Assembly: GCA_005405945.1 (NCBI GenBank)
Contig: BJHW01000001.1
Location: 6,510,001-6,574,000 of the forward strand
Reading direction: 5' to 3'
Length of the DNA stretch: 64,000 bases
DNA from: Streptomyces violaceusniger
GTDB taxonomy: Bacteria; Actinomycetota; Actinomycetes; Streptomycetales; Streptomycetaceae
The notes beneath the pieces were generated by a model that saw nothing but the letters and a program-made list of their open reading frames with translations, did not search any database and had not been told where the DNA came from. How positions within the stretch are numbered: the first letter of the stretch is position 1; each line of letters opens with the position of its first letter. Below are positions 24,338-33,355 of the stretch, one piece after another. The position numbers and the translations under genes were made by a program.

Positions 24338-24377
24338 AGGAGCCCCGCCTCCCCGCCAGGCGGGGAGCAGGGCTCCT
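24338..24377. terminator. Terminator between cupin and cold-shock genes
   Basis: The long stem AGGAGCCC...CTCCCCGCC / GGCGGGGAG...GGGCTCCT has a one-base loop and a small internal bulge. It lies between convergent genes. Confidence 0.8.
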
Positions 24378-24394
24378 TGGGTGGTGCTGCTGGA

Positions 24395-24598
24395 TCAGAC
24401 GGCGCTGACGTTCTCCGCCTGGGGGCCCTTCGGACCCTGGGTGACGTCGAAGGTCACGGCCTGGTTCTCCTCGAGAGAACGGAAGCCGGTCGCGTTGATC
24501 GCGGAGTAGTGAACGAAGACATCGGGGCCGCCGCCGTCCTGGGCGATGAAGCCGAAGCCCTTCTCGGCGTTGAACCACTTGACGGTTCCGGTAGCCAT
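24395..24598 (-). CDS. Cold-shock protein (CspA family)
   Basis: This 67-aa single-stranded nucleic-acid-binding OB-fold protein has RNP1 KGFGFI and RNP2 VFVHYSAI and starts MATGTVKWFNAEKGFGFIAQ. It acts as an RNA chaperone. AAGGAGG stands just before ATG 24598. A TAGGCT box 128 bp upstream predicts an untranslated leader of ~120 nt, as in cold-regulated csp genes. Confidence 0.95.
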   Translation of the reverse strand: MATGTVKWFNAEKGFGFIAQDGGGPDVFVHYSAINATGFRSLEENQAVTFDVTQGPKGPQAENVSAV

Positions 24599-24725
24599 AA
24601 GCCCTCCTTGGGCCAAAGGGTTGCCCTGCTCCAGAACCTGCAAGAAGTCTGAAAACTACAAAAGCCCGCGGTTACATGCTCCGCAGGCTCTGTACTGCAA
24701 GGAAACCAAACTGCAACTTGCGGCG

Positions 24726-24731
24726 AGCCTA
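24726..24731 (-). promoter_or_regulatory. -10 box TAGGCT of the cold-shock gene
   Basis: TAGGCT on the minus strand lies ~128 nt before the ATG. No convincing -35 was found. It implies a long leader that could fold. Confidence 0.45.
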
Positions 24732-24887
24732 GCACGCTCCGTGTGCGCGAGGAAAGAGCCGAAGATCACGAAAACGAGGGGTTTCCCGGGCCTCGGAGGT
24801 GGATAAGATCGCAGGTCGAGCGGCTACGGGCCAGTCGGCGCAAGGCTACCGGACCACCCCGCCGCCATTACCCGGGGCAAGCGGGGC

Positions 24888-24893
24888 TAGCCT
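24888..24893 (+). promoter_or_regulatory. -10 box TAGCCT for leaderless mqnA
   Basis: TAGCCT ends 7 nt before GTG 24901, with no Shine-Dalgarno sequence present. This decides the mqnA start against the upstream in-frame ATG 24799. Confidence 0.6.
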
Positions 24894-24900
24894 CCGAGAC

Positions 24901-25812
24901 GTGGACAATTCACCGAGTTCCCCCTCGCGGAGTACACAGGGCGCCTCCGAAAGCCTCGGAACACCCGGCGATCATCGGCTGAGTCGGCCAAAAGTGGGGC
25001 ACATCCAGTACCTCAATTGCATGCCGTTGTACTGGGGCCTGGCCAGGACCGGATCCCTCCTGGATTTCGACCTCACCAAGGCGTCTCCCGACACCCTGAA
25101 CGACCTGCTGGTCCGTGGCGATCTCGACATCGGCCCGATCAGCCTGGTGGAGTACCTGCGCAACGCGGACGATCTCGTCGCGCTCCCGGACATCGCGGTG
25201 GGCTGTGACGGGCCCGTCATGTCCTGTGTGATCGTCTCGCAGCTGCCGCTGGAGCAGCTGGACGGGGCGCGCGTCGCACTCGGTTCCGCCTCGCGCACCT
25301 CCGTACGCCTGGCCCAGCTGCTGCTCGCCGAGCGGTACGGACTCGCCCCCGACTACTACACCTGCCCGCCCGACCTCAGCCTGATGATGCAGGAGGCCGA
25401 GGCGGCGGTGCTGATCGGCGACGCCGCGCTGCGGGCCAACCTCCATGACGCGCCCCGGCTGGGCCTGCGGGTCCACGATCTGGGCCAGATGTGGAAGGAG
25501 TGGACCGGGCTCCCCTTCGTCTTCGCCGTGTGGGCCGCCCGCCGCGAGTATCTGGAGCGGGAGCCGGAGATCGTCCGGCAGGTCCACGAGGCGTTCCTGT
25601 CCTCGCGGAACCTCTCCCTGGAGGAGGTCGGCAAGGTCGCCGAGCAGGCGGCGCGCTGGGAGCAGCTCGAGGCGTCGGTGCTGGAGCGCTACTTCACCAC
25701 CCTCGACTTCAGCCTCGGCCAGGCGCAGTTGGAGGGCATCGCCGAGTTCGCCCGCCGTACGGGGCCGACGACCGGATACCCCGCGGACGTCCGGGTCGCG
25801 CTGCTGAGCTGA
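24901..25812 (+). CDS. mqnA: Chorismate dehydratase MqnA
   Basis: This 303-aa periplasmic-binding-protein-like enzyme dehydrates chorismate to 3-enolpyruvyl-benzoate, the entry step of the futalosine pathway. Family landmarks are VGHIQYLNCMPLYWGL at the N-terminus, GDLDIGPISLVEYLRNADDL, CDGPVMSCVIVSQ, SRTSVRLAQLLL, AVLIGDAALRA and the MWKEWTGLPFVFAVWA segment. The start at GTG 24901 (MDNSPSSPSRST...) fits a leaderless promoter. A Ser/Thr kinase gene follows by 80 bp. Confidence 0.94.
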   Translation: MDNSPSSPSRSTQGASESLGTPGDHRLSRPKVGHIQYLNCMPLYWGLARTGSLLDFDLTKASPDTLNDLLVRGDLDIGPISLVEYLRNADDLVALPDIAVGCDGPVMSCVIVSQLPLEQLDGARVALGSASRTSVRLAQLLLAERYGLAPDYYTCPPDLSLMMQEAEAAVLIGDAALRANLHDAPRLGLRVHDLGQMWKEWTGLPFVFAVWAARREYLEREPEIVRQVHEAFLSSRNLSLEEVGKVAEQAARWEQLEASVLERYFTTLDFSLGQAQLEGIAEFARRTGPTTGYPADVRVALLS

Positions 25813-25892
25813 CCTTCCCGGCCGCACGACCTGCGGTGGACGGCCGGAACACCCCCTAAGCTGGACCGGCGCACGGAGGGGGAGGCAACGCG

Positions 25893-27665
25893 ATGGATCC
25901 GCTGGGAGCGGACGATCCGCAGGTCATCGGCGCCTATCGGCTGCTCGGTCGGCTCGGTTCGGGCGGTATGGGCCGGGTTTATGTGGGCCGCAGCGCGGGC
26001 GGGCGCACGGTCGCGGTGAAGGTCGTGCACGCCCATTTCGCGCTGGACGAGGAGTTCCGCGCCCGTTTCCGGCGCGAGGTGGACGCCGCGCGCCGGGTCG
26101 GCGGCGACTTCACCGCACCGGTCCTGGACGCCGACCCGGAAGCACGCATTCCGTGGGTGGCCACCGGCTATGTGGCGGGCCCTCCGCTCAACCAGGCCGT
26201 GTCCGACGAGGGGCCGCTGCCCGAGGCGTCGGTGCGGGCGCTGGGTGCGGGACTCGCCGAGGCACTGGCCGCGGTGCACGCCCTCGGCCTGGTCCACCGC
26301 GACGTCAAGCCGTCCAATGTGCTGCTCGCGCTCGACGGTCCGCGGCTGATCGACTTCGGCATCGCCCGGGCCACCGAGGGCACGGTGTCGCTGACCTCGA
26401 CCGGCGCCTCCATCGGCTCGCCCGGCTATATGGCGCCCGAGCAGATCCTGGGCGAGAACGTCGAGGGCGCCGCCGATGTCTTCTCGCTCGGCGCGGTGCT
26501 GGCGTACGCGGCGACCGGTGAGCCGCCGTTCCCGGGCGACACCTCGGCCGCGCTGCTGTACAAGGTGGTGCACGACGAGCCCCGGTTCGGCCGCGAGCTG
26601 ACCGGGGAGCTGCGCGATCTGGTCGCCGCGTGCCTCGCCAAGAACCCGGCCGACCGCCCCACCCCCGAGCAGATCGTGCGGCGCCTCGCCCCGGAGGACG
26701 GCGCCTCGGGGCTGGCACGGCCGGGCTGGCTGCCGGGGGCGCTGGTCGAGCGGGTGAGCCGGCAGGTGGTGGAGCTGCTCGACCTGGAGGCGGAGGCCGT
26801 GGCCCCGCCGTCCGCGCCCGAGCCGCCCGACGCCGAGCCGTCCCCCGCCGGGCCGTACGTCACGGAGTCGCCCGCCGCCGAGCCCTCCGACGCCGCCCCG
26901 TCCGCCGAGGACCGCCCGACCCCGCCGCCCGCCCCGGCCCTGGGCCCGTCCCCGGCCCCTGCCGCGCCCGTGCTGGGCGCCTTCGGCCCGCCCGACCCGT
27001 TGTACGCCGACGGGCCGCAGGGGAAGGACCGGCCCGCCGCCCATCCGCTCCCGGCCCCGCCGTCGGCGGAGCCGGGTGGCGCCCGGAGCGTCTCGCTCTC
27101 CGCCGCCGTCGGCGGCAAGAAGCGCCCCAAGGCGCTGAGCTGCACGCTGGTGCTGTCCGTCGCGGGTGCGCTGGCCGCCGCGACGACCGCCGCCGTGCTC
27201 TTCCAGGTGCTCCCCGGCGGCTCCGACGACAGCGCCGACAAGAGCGCCGGTAAACCCCGTCCGTCCGCCACGGAGCAGCAGCCGGGAGCCGGGGACACCG
27301 GCTCCGAAAAGGGCGATGTGCCCAAGGGGTTCATCGGCACCTGGCAGGGCGATCTGACCTCCGACTCGGGCATCCCGGTGGGCACCCTGACCATCACCTT
27401 CCGGCAGGGTCCCATCGGGCAGGACGTCGCCAGCGGCTGGGTCAAGCTGTCGGTGCTGCGCTGCGACAGCACCTGGAAGCTGGTCTCGGCGGCCCCGAAA
27501 CAACTCCACCTCGACGCGCGCCTCAAGGGCTCCGAGCCCCAGCAGGGGTGCAGCGACGCGTCGACGGACGAGCAGTTCACCCTCACCTCCGACGGAACGA
27601 TCAGCTACAAGGCGAAGGACAAACAGGCGGGCGACCCCACGGGCACCCTCCGCAAGCTCAAATGA
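25893..27665 (+). CDS. Membrane-anchored Ser/Thr protein kinase (PknB type)
   Basis: The 590-aa protein has a Hanks kinase domain (residues ~14-275) with GSGGMG, catalytic Lys K43 (AVKVV), HRDVKPSN (D137), DFG (154-156) and GSPGYMAPEQ. A Pro/Ala-rich linker (~300-400) leads to one membrane helix (CTLVLSVAGALAAATTAAVLF, ~415-437). The ~150-residue extracellular domain starts FIGTWQGDLTSDSG and contains two Cys. GGGGGAGG precedes ATG 25893. The kinase sits between mqnA and mqnC, so phosphorylation linked to quinone or respiratory status is conceivable but unproven. Confidence 0.92.
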   Translation: MDPLGADDPQVIGAYRLLGRLGSGGMGRVYVGRSAGGRTVAVKVVHAHFALDEEFRARFRREVDAARRVGGDFTAPVLDADPEARIPWVATGYVAGPPLNQAVSDEGPLPEASVRALGAGLAEALAAVHALGLVHRDVKPSNVLLALDGPRLIDFGIARATEGTVSLTSTGASIGSPGYMAPEQILGENVEGAADVFSLGAVLAYAATGEPPFPGDTSAALLYKVVHDEPRFGRELTGELRDLVAACLAKNPADRPTPEQIVRRLAPEDGASGLARPGWLPGALVERVSRQVVELLDLEAEAVAPPSAPEPPDAEPSPAGPYVTESPAAEPSDAAPSAEDRPTPPPAPALGPSPAPAAPVLGAFGPPDPLYADGPQGKDRPAAHPLPAPPSAEPGGARSVSLSAAVGGKKRPKALSCTLVLSVAGALAAATTAAVLFQVLPGGSDDSADKSAGKPRPSATEQQPGAGDTGSEKGDVPKGFIGTWQGDLTSDSGIPVGTLTITFRQGPIGQDVASGWVKLSVLRCDSTWKLVSAAPKQLHLDARLKGSEPQQGCSDASTDEQFTLTSDGTISYKAKDKQAGDPTGTLRKLK

Positions 27666-27792
27666 GCGCGGAGCGACGGATACGGCGGCTGCAGAGCGGC
27701 TGCAGATGCGCCTGACACGCACTCGTAGGGGCGTACAGGCCCTGGCGTAGTCTGGGTCGGTCCACCCGTAAACCTCCGAAAGGTACGCCCCG

Positions 27793-28991
27793 GTGACCGC
27801 AAACGCTGAGGTGCAGGCAGTCCTCGACCGCGCCGCCGACGGGGGGCGGATCACCCCGCAAGAGGCGCTCGACCTTTACCGCTCGGCTCCGCTGCACGCG
27901 CTGGGGGCCGCGGCCGACGCGGTCCGGCGCCGTCGCTACGCGGGCACCGAGCACATCGCGACGTACATCATCGAACGGAACATCAACTACACCAACGTCT
28001 GCGTGACGGCGTGCAAGTTCTGCGCCTTCTACGCCCCTCCCAAGGACACCGCGAAGGGCTGGACCCGCGACCTCGACGACATCCTGCGGCGCTGCGCGGA
28101 GACCGTCGAGCTGGGCGGCACGCAGATCATGTTCCAGGGCGGCCACCACCCGGACTACGGGGTGGAGTACTACGAGAAGCACTTCGCGGCCATCAAGCAG
28201 GCGTTCCCGCAGCTGGTGATCCACTCGCTGGGGCGTCCGAGGTCGAGCACATGGCGCGGATCTCGGGCGTCTCGGCCGAGGAGGCCATCCGCCGCATCCA
28301 CGCGGCCGGTCTCGACTCCTTCGCGGGCGCGGGCGCCGAGCTGCTGCCCGAGCGGCCGCGCAAGGCCATCGCGCCGCTGAAGGAGTCCGGTGAGCGCTGG
28401 CTGGAGATCATGGAGATCGCCCACAACCTCGGCGTGGAGTCCACCAGCACCATGCTGATGGGCACCGGCGAGACCAACGCCGAGCGGATCGAGCACCTCC
28501 GCATGATCCGCGACGTACAGGACCGGACGGGCGGCTTCCGCGCCTTCATCCCGTACACCTACCAGCCCGAGAACAACCACCTGAAGGGCCAGACGCAGGC
28601 GACGGTCTTCGAGTACCTGCGGATGATCGCCATCGCCCGGCTCTTCCTCGACAACGTGGCGCACATCCAGGGCTCCTGGCTCACCGTCGGCAAGGAGGCC
28701 GGTCAGCTGGCGCTGCACTACGGGGCGGACGACCTCGGCTCGGTGATGCTGGAGGAGAACGTGGTCTCCTCGGCGGGCGCCCGCCACCGGTCCAACCGGA
28801 TGGAGCTGCTCCACCTCATCCGCTCGGCCGGGCGGGTCCCCGCGCAGCGTGCGACGACGTACGAGCACCTGGTGGTGCACGACGACCCGGCGAACGACCC
28901 GGTCGACGACCACGTCGTCTCGCACCTGTCCTCGACGGCGATCGAGGGTGGCACGGCCCACCCCGAGCTGACGGTGATCCAGGCCTCCTGA
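27793..28991 (+). CDS. mqnC: Cyclic dehypoxanthinyl futalosine synthase MqnC, frameshifted
   Basis: This radical-SAM enzyme cyclises dehypoxanthinyl futalosine. The Cys triad is C70-x3-C74-x2-C77 (NVCVTACKFCAFYAPP), followed by GGTQIMFQGGHHPDYGVEYYE. The frame breaks at the G-run 28230-28233. One extra G gives IHSLGASEVEHMARISGVSA and an open frame to 28991, with FAGAGAELLPERPR and YTYQPENNH, ~399 aa in total. An essential quinone gene is unlikely to be truly broken. The stop overlaps the next ATG (TGATG). Confidence 0.92.
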
Positions 28992-29440
28992 TGCTCACGC
29001 TCCACGCGGCGCCCGTCGTCCGGGTCACCCCCGGCGACGCGGCGCCGCTGCACGACGCCGCCGTCGCGGTCGACGGCGACCGCATCGCGGCCATCGGCCC
29101 CCTGGCCGAGCTGCGCGAGAGCTATCCGCGGGCGCGGGTGCGGGAGTGGCCCGGGGAGCTCGGCCCGGCCCTGGTCCACGAGGGCCCGGTGCCGGACGCG
29201 CCCAGCCCGCGGGAGCGGATCCACGCCCTGCTGCGGCGGGGCGCGACCGCCGTCCTCGCCCACCACCTCGACGACGCCGAGCTGCGCGCGGCCGCCCACC
29301 GGGGCGGCCTCGCCGTCCTGGACCGGCCGCGCCCGCCGGCCCTCGCCCCGGCGGGCCGCGCCGACCTGGCCGTCTTCGACGCCGACGGCGCCTGCCTGGC
29401 CACGGTGGTGGCCGGGCGGCTGGTGCACCGGCGCCGCTGA
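28991..29440 (+). CDS. Degenerate amidohydrolase/imidazolonepropionase-like protein
   Basis: This 149-aa protein starts MLTLHAAPVVRVTPGDAAPL and has DAAVAVDGDRIAAIGPLAEL and ADLAVFDADGACLATVVAGRLVH. These are the two beta-sandwich ends that flank the metal-dependent amidohydrolase barrel (N-terminal DG-x-I-x-IG and C-terminal ADLAVFD). The catalytic barrel between them is almost entirely missing and has no HxH. The overlap with mqnC implies co-translation. In other pathways an amidohydrolase deaminates aminofutalosine; this remnant cannot, so it is either vestigial or has a structural role. Confidence 0.75.
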   Translation: MLTLHAAPVVRVTPGDAAPLHDAAVAVDGDRIAAIGPLAELRESYPRARVREWPGELGPALVHEGPVPDAPSPRERIHALLRRGATAVLAHHLDDAELRAAAHRGGLAVLDRPRPPALAPAGRADLAVFDADGACLATVVAGRLVHRRR

Positions 29441-29493
29441 GGCACGCCGGGCCCGGGCGGGGGCGCGGGGCCCGCGAGGTGAACAATGGGGGC

Positions 29494-30186
29494 GTGAGCC
29501 GAGCATCCCTGGACAAGCAGCCGCACGAAGTCGCCGCCATGTTCGACGACGTGGCGGCCAAATACGACCTCACCAACGATGTGCTGTCGCTCGGGCAGGC
29601 CCGGCTGTGGCGCAAGGCCGTCGCCCGGGCCGTGGCCGCGCGCGCCGGTGAGCGGGTGCTCGACCTCGCCGCCGGTACGGGGACGTCCTCGCTGCCGTTC
29701 CGGGAGGCGGGCGCGTACGTGGTGCCGTGCGACTTCTCGCTCGGGATGCTCCGCGAGGGCAAGAAGCGCCATCCGGGGCTGCCGCTGACGGCGGGCGACG
29801 CGACCCGGCTGCCCTTCGCCGACGGGGTCTTCGACGCCGTCACGATCTCCTTCGGGCTGCGGAACGTGCAGGACACGCAGGGGGCGCTGGGCGAGATGCT
29901 GCGGGTGACCCGGCCCGGCGGACGGATCGTCATCTGCGAGTTCAGCCACCCCACATGGCAGCCGTTCCGCACGGTCTACACCGAGTACCTGATGCGCGCC
30001 CTGCCGCCGATCGCGACGTCGGTCAGCAGCAATCCGGACGCGTACGTCTACCTCGCCGAGTCCATCCGCGCCTGGCCGGACCAGCCCGGTCTCGCCGCCC
30101 GGCTGCGGTCGGCGGGCTGGGAGCGCCCGGCCTGGCGCAACCTCACCGGCGGCGTGGTGGCCCTCCACCGGGCGTACAAGCCGTAA
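29494..30186 (+). CDS. menG: Demethylmenaquinone methyltransferase
   Basis: This 230-aa UbiE/MenG-family SAM methyltransferase has MFDDVAAKYDLTNDVLSLGQ at the N-terminus, the SAM motif VLDLAAGTGTSSL, and the C-terminal signatures DAVTISFGLRNVQDTQGALGEMLRVTRPGG and CEFSHP. It adds the C2 methyl group to demethylmenaquinone as the last ring step. GTG 29494 comes shortly after ACAATG, and a leaderless or very short leader is likely. It lies 54 bp downstream of the amidohydrolase-like gene. Confidence 0.94.
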   Translation: MSRASLDKQPHEVAAMFDDVAAKYDLTNDVLSLGQARLWRKAVARAVAARAGERVLDLAAGTGTSSLPFREAGAYVVPCDFSLGMLREGKKRHPGLPLTAGDATRLPFADGVFDAVTISFGLRNVQDTQGALGEMLRVTRPGGRIVICEFSHPTWQPFRTVYTEYLMRALPPIATSVSSNPDAYVYLAESIRAWPDQPGLAARLRSAGWERPAWRNLTGGVVALHRAYKP

Positions 30187-30336
30187 GGCGGCCGTACCAG
30201 CCGTAAGGCGGTCATGGGTGGTCCGGGGCTGGAGGGACCGCCCTTCGCGAGTGCCGGAGTACCGCCCCCATAGACTGCAGCTGTCCAGTGCCCGGCGCGA
30301 CCGGCACGCCGTTACCGAGGCTTGGGGAGACCCCGC

Positions 30337-31647
30337 GTGAGCGAGACCGCACCCACCGAGAGCGCGTCCTCCGGGATCTCGGAGCGCACCGCCGATGTGA
30401 TCGTCGTCGGCGCCGGACCGGCCGGCTCCACCACCGCGTACTACCTCGCCAAGGCGGGGCTGGACGTGCTGCTGCTGGAGAAGACGGCCTTCCCGCGCGA
30501 GAAGGTGTGCGGTGACGGCCTGACCCCGCGTGCCACCAAGCAGCTCGTGTCCATGGGCATCGACATCTCCGAGGAGGCGGGCTGGCTGCGCAACCGGGGC
30601 CTGCGGATCCTCGCCGGCGGGGTGCGGCTCCAGCTCGACTGGCCGGAGCTGGCCGCGTACCCCGACTACGGCCTGGTCCGTAAGCGCGACGACTTCGACG
30701 AGCAGCTGGCGCGGCAGGCCCAGAAGGCCGGGGCCCGGCTGTACGAGCGCTGCAACGTGGGCGCCCCGATCATCGACGGGCGCACCGGCCGGATCACCGG
30801 GGTCGAGGCCAAGCTGGGCGAGGAGAAGACGCCCGTCACCTTCCACGCGCCCCTGGTGGTCGCCGCCGACGGCAACTCGACCCGGCTCTCGCTCGCCATG
30901 GGGCTGCACCGGCGCGAGGACCGTCCGATGGGCGTGGCCGTGCGGACGTACTTCACCTCGCCCCGCCATGACGACGACTACCTGGAGTCCTGGCTGGAGT
31001 TGTGGGACCGGCGCGGTGCGGAGGACCGGCTGCTGCCCGGCTACGGCTGGGTCTTCGGCATGGGCGACGGCACGAGCAACGTGGGCCTGGGCGTCCTCAA
31101 CACCTCGTCCTCCTTCAAGGAGCTCGACTGGCGCGAGGTCCTCAAGGCGTGGTGCGCCTCGATGCCGGAAGACTGGGGCTACACCCCGGAGAACATGACC
31201 GGCCCGATCCGCGGCGCCGCGCTCCCGATGGCTTTCAACCGGCAGCCGCACTACACCCGCGGGCTGCTGCTCGTCGGGGACGCGGGCGGCATGGTCAACC
31301 CGTTCAACGGGGAGGGCATCGCCTATGCGATGGAATCCGGGCAGATCGCCGCGGACGTGATCGTCCAGGCCCATGCCCGCGCCACCGCGCCCCAGCGCGA
31401 ACTGGCCCTCCAGCGCTACCCGAAGGTCCTCAAGGACACCTACGGCGGCTACTACACGCTGGGCCGCGCGTTCGTGAAGCTGATCGGCAACCCGAAGGTC
31501 ATGAAGCTGGCGACACAGCGCGGGCTGACGCATCCGATGCTGATGCGGTTCACGCTCAAGCTGCTGGCGAATCTGACCGACCCGACGGGCGGCGACGCGA
31601 TGGACCGCATCATCAACGGCCTCACCAAGGTGACCCCCCGCGCCTGA
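30337..31647 (+). CDS. menJ: Geranylgeranyl-reductase family FAD enzyme (MenJ-like)
   Basis: This 436-aa FAD protein has the dinucleotide fold DVIVVGAGPAGSTTAYYLAKAG, the family motif FPREKVCGDGLTPR, and GLLLVGDAGGMVNPFNGEGIAYAMESG. Directly after menG it most likely saturates isoprene units of menaquinone, as mycobacterial MenJ does, which would explain hydrogenated MK-9 forms in Streptomyces. Reduction of other polyprenoids is possible. GTG 30337 has GGGGAG upstream. A GCGCCCC/GGGGCGC hairpin follows the stop. Confidence 0.85.
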   Translation: MSETAPTESASSGISERTADVIVVGAGPAGSTTAYYLAKAGLDVLLLEKTAFPREKVCGDGLTPRATKQLVSMGIDISEEAGWLRNRGLRILAGGVRLQLDWPELAAYPDYGLVRKRDDFDEQLARQAQKAGARLYERCNVGAPIIDGRTGRITGVEAKLGEEKTPVTFHAPLVVAADGNSTRLSLAMGLHRREDRPMGVAVRTYFTSPRHDDDYLESWLELWDRRGAEDRLLPGYGWVFGMGDGTSNVGLGVLNTSSSFKELDWREVLKAWCASMPEDWGYTPENMTGPIRGAALPMAFNRQPHYTRGLLLVGDAGGMVNPFNGEGIAYAMESGQIAADVIVQAHARATAPQRELALQRYPKVLKDTYGGYYTLGRAFVKLIGNPKVMKLATQRGLTHPMLMRFTLKLLANLTDPTGGDAMDRIINGLTKVTPRA

Positions 31648-31649
31648 CG

Positions 31650-31666
31650 GCGCCCCGGAGGGGCGC
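31650..31666 (+). terminator. Short GC hairpin after the menJ-like gene
   Basis: GCGCCCC and GGGGCGC are separated by GGA, 2 bp after the stop codon. Confidence 0.7.
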
Positions 31667-31678
31667 GGGGCTGTATCA

Positions 31679-31696
31679 ATATGCGGCTCCGCCGCG
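31679..31696. repeat. Copy of an interspersed ATATGCGGCTCCGCCGCG element
   Basis: The 18-bp sequence with the GCGGC/GCCGC dyad also occurs at 51182-51199 and, with one change, at 51302-51319. It lies in all three cases in intergenic DNA after a highly expressed operon. Confidence 0.6.
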
Positions 31697-31769
31697 GGGC
31701 GCGCCCAGCCACGACGCCGCCGCAGAAGATCGACAACGTAGACGTATCGCGGCAATCCCAGCGGAGCGC

Positions 31770-32551
31770 TTACGCGCCGGGGCCGCCGCTCGCTATGACG
31801 CCGAACGGCGCCCGGCCCGCGTCCGTCAGCCAGGCCATCCGGCCGATCCCCTCGGCCGACATGGCCGGCATCAGCACCGAGCCGCCCAGGTCCTGCCCCC
31901 TGGCCACCACGGCGTCGCAGTCCGACACCTCGAAGTACGGCAGCCACTGCGGCGGTGTCGAATGCCCCTCCTGGAGCTGGGCGACGCCGCCGAAGGAGCC
32001 CTCCCGGCCGGCGCCGGACGTCATCAGCACCGTGTACGCCCCGCCGGGGAAGGACATCTCCTCGGTGTCCCAGCCGAAGATCTTGCGGTAGAAGGCGAGG
32101 TCCTTCGCGGGATCGGGGAGTGCAGCTCGGTCCAGCACAGCGTGCCGGGGTCGGTGACCGCGTCCAGCCCCGCCGTCCTGCCGGGCTGCCAGACGGCGAA
32201 GCGGGCGCCGCCGGGGTCGGTGAACTGGGCCATCCGCCCTTCCTCGAAGACGTCGAACGGAGCGAGCCGCACCGTGCCGCCCGCCTGCTCGACGGTCTTG
32301 GCGGTCGCTTCGGCGTCGGGGGTGTGGAAGTACGGCGTCCAGGCGGGGCGCGCGCCCTCCTCGGTGAGCGGCCCGACGGCCGCGACGGTCTTCCGGTCCA
32401 GGGTGAAGAAGCCGTACCCGCCCGCTTCGGGGCCTGCCGACTCGAAGCGCCAGCCCAGCAGGGAGCCGTAGAAGGCCACGGCCGCTTCGGTGTCGGGGGC
32501 GCCCAGATCGAGCCAGTTGGGGGCGCCGGGGACGTAATCGGTGGTGAGCAT
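31770..32551 (-). CDS. Two-domain VOC (glyoxalase-like) protein, frameshifted
   Basis: Two vicinal-oxygen-chelate domains lie in tandem: MLTTDYVPGAPNWLDLGAPD...FYGSLLGWRF and, after the break, WTELHSPDPAKDLAFYRKIF...YFEVSDCDAVV. The frame shifts at the run 32115-32118 (GGGG on the plus strand); one extra base joins the halves into a ~261-aa protein. Similar mycobacterial and streptomycete proteins are annotated as glyoxalase or hydroxylase-like without a known substrate. No strong ribosome-binding site was singled out. Confidence 0.85.
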
Positions 32552-32819
32552 GGGGCGCTCCTTCGACGGTCGGGCGCGAAGGCGCAGGAGAGTTCCGCGG
32601 GAGAGTTCTGCCGAGGTTGTCTCGTTCTGTCGGGGACTGCCTCGTTACTCAGTCTGGCACCGGGCACCGACAGCCGCCGCCGGGCTCGACATGACGTCGC
32701 CGTGGGGTGGTGGTGACAATGAAGGCAGGGGGCGCCGTGTGCGCCAGCCGCGGCGACGCCGGATCGATGGGGCCCACGGGGCCGGATCCACCGCCGGTGG
32801 GCCTGGCAGGAGGTACGCC

Positions 32820-33239
32820 ATGACGAAGGCAGCGGACATCATGCACCCGGGCGCGCAGTGGGTACCGGAGAACGAGACGGTGCTGCGTGCCGCCCAGCTG
32901 ATGCGGGAACTGGGCGTGGGGGCCCTGCCGGTCAGCGACGCCAACGAGCGGCTGTGCGGCATCGTCACCGACCGCGACATCGTCATCGGATGCATCGCGG
33001 AGAGCGCCGACCCCTCGGGGACGCCCGTCGGGGCGCTCACCAAGGGCACCCCGCGCTGGATTCCCGCGGACGCCGATGTCAGGGACGTCCTGCGGGAGAT
33101 GGAGGAGCACAAGATCCGCAGGCTTCCGGTGATCGACCAGAACAAGCGGCTGGTCGGAATGATCTCCGAGGCGGATCTGGCCCATCACCTCAGTGACGAC
33201 CTCCTCGGCGAGTTCGTGGAGAAGGTCTACGCGCAGTAA
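32820..33239 (+). CDS. CBS-domain pair protein
   Basis: This 139-aa protein consists of two CBS motifs (ADIMHPGAQWVPENETVLRAAQLM...GIVTDRDIVI and RWIPADADVRDVLREMEEHKIRRLPVID...GMISEADLAHH). Such free-standing CBS pairs bind adenine nucleotides or related ligands. AGGAGG is 7 nt before ATG 32820. The protein ends soon after the second domain. It stands alone between the VOC and NlpC/P60 genes. Confidence 0.9.
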   Translation: MTKAADIMHPGAQWVPENETVLRAAQLMRELGVGALPVSDANERLCGIVTDRDIVIGCIAESADPSGTPVGALTKGTPRWIPADADVRDVLREMEEHKIRRLPVIDQNKRLVGMISEADLAHHLSDDLLGEFVEKVYAQ

Positions 33240-33295
33240 GGCTCGAACAGGGGAGCTCTGCGCGCAAGAGGGACGTGAGGCCGCCGCCCACGTGA

Positions 33296-33324
33296 GGCCG
33301 CCGCCCACGGTGGGTACGGCGGCC
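33296..33324. terminator. Bidirectional terminator between CBS and NlpC/P60 genes
   Basis: The stem GGCCGCCG...CCAC / GGGTACGGCGGCC is preceded by a direct repeat of CGTGAGGCCGCCGCCCAC (about 33275-33308). Confidence 0.75.
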
Positions 33325-33355
33325 CCAGGGTCCCAAAAAATGACCAGCGGGCGTC

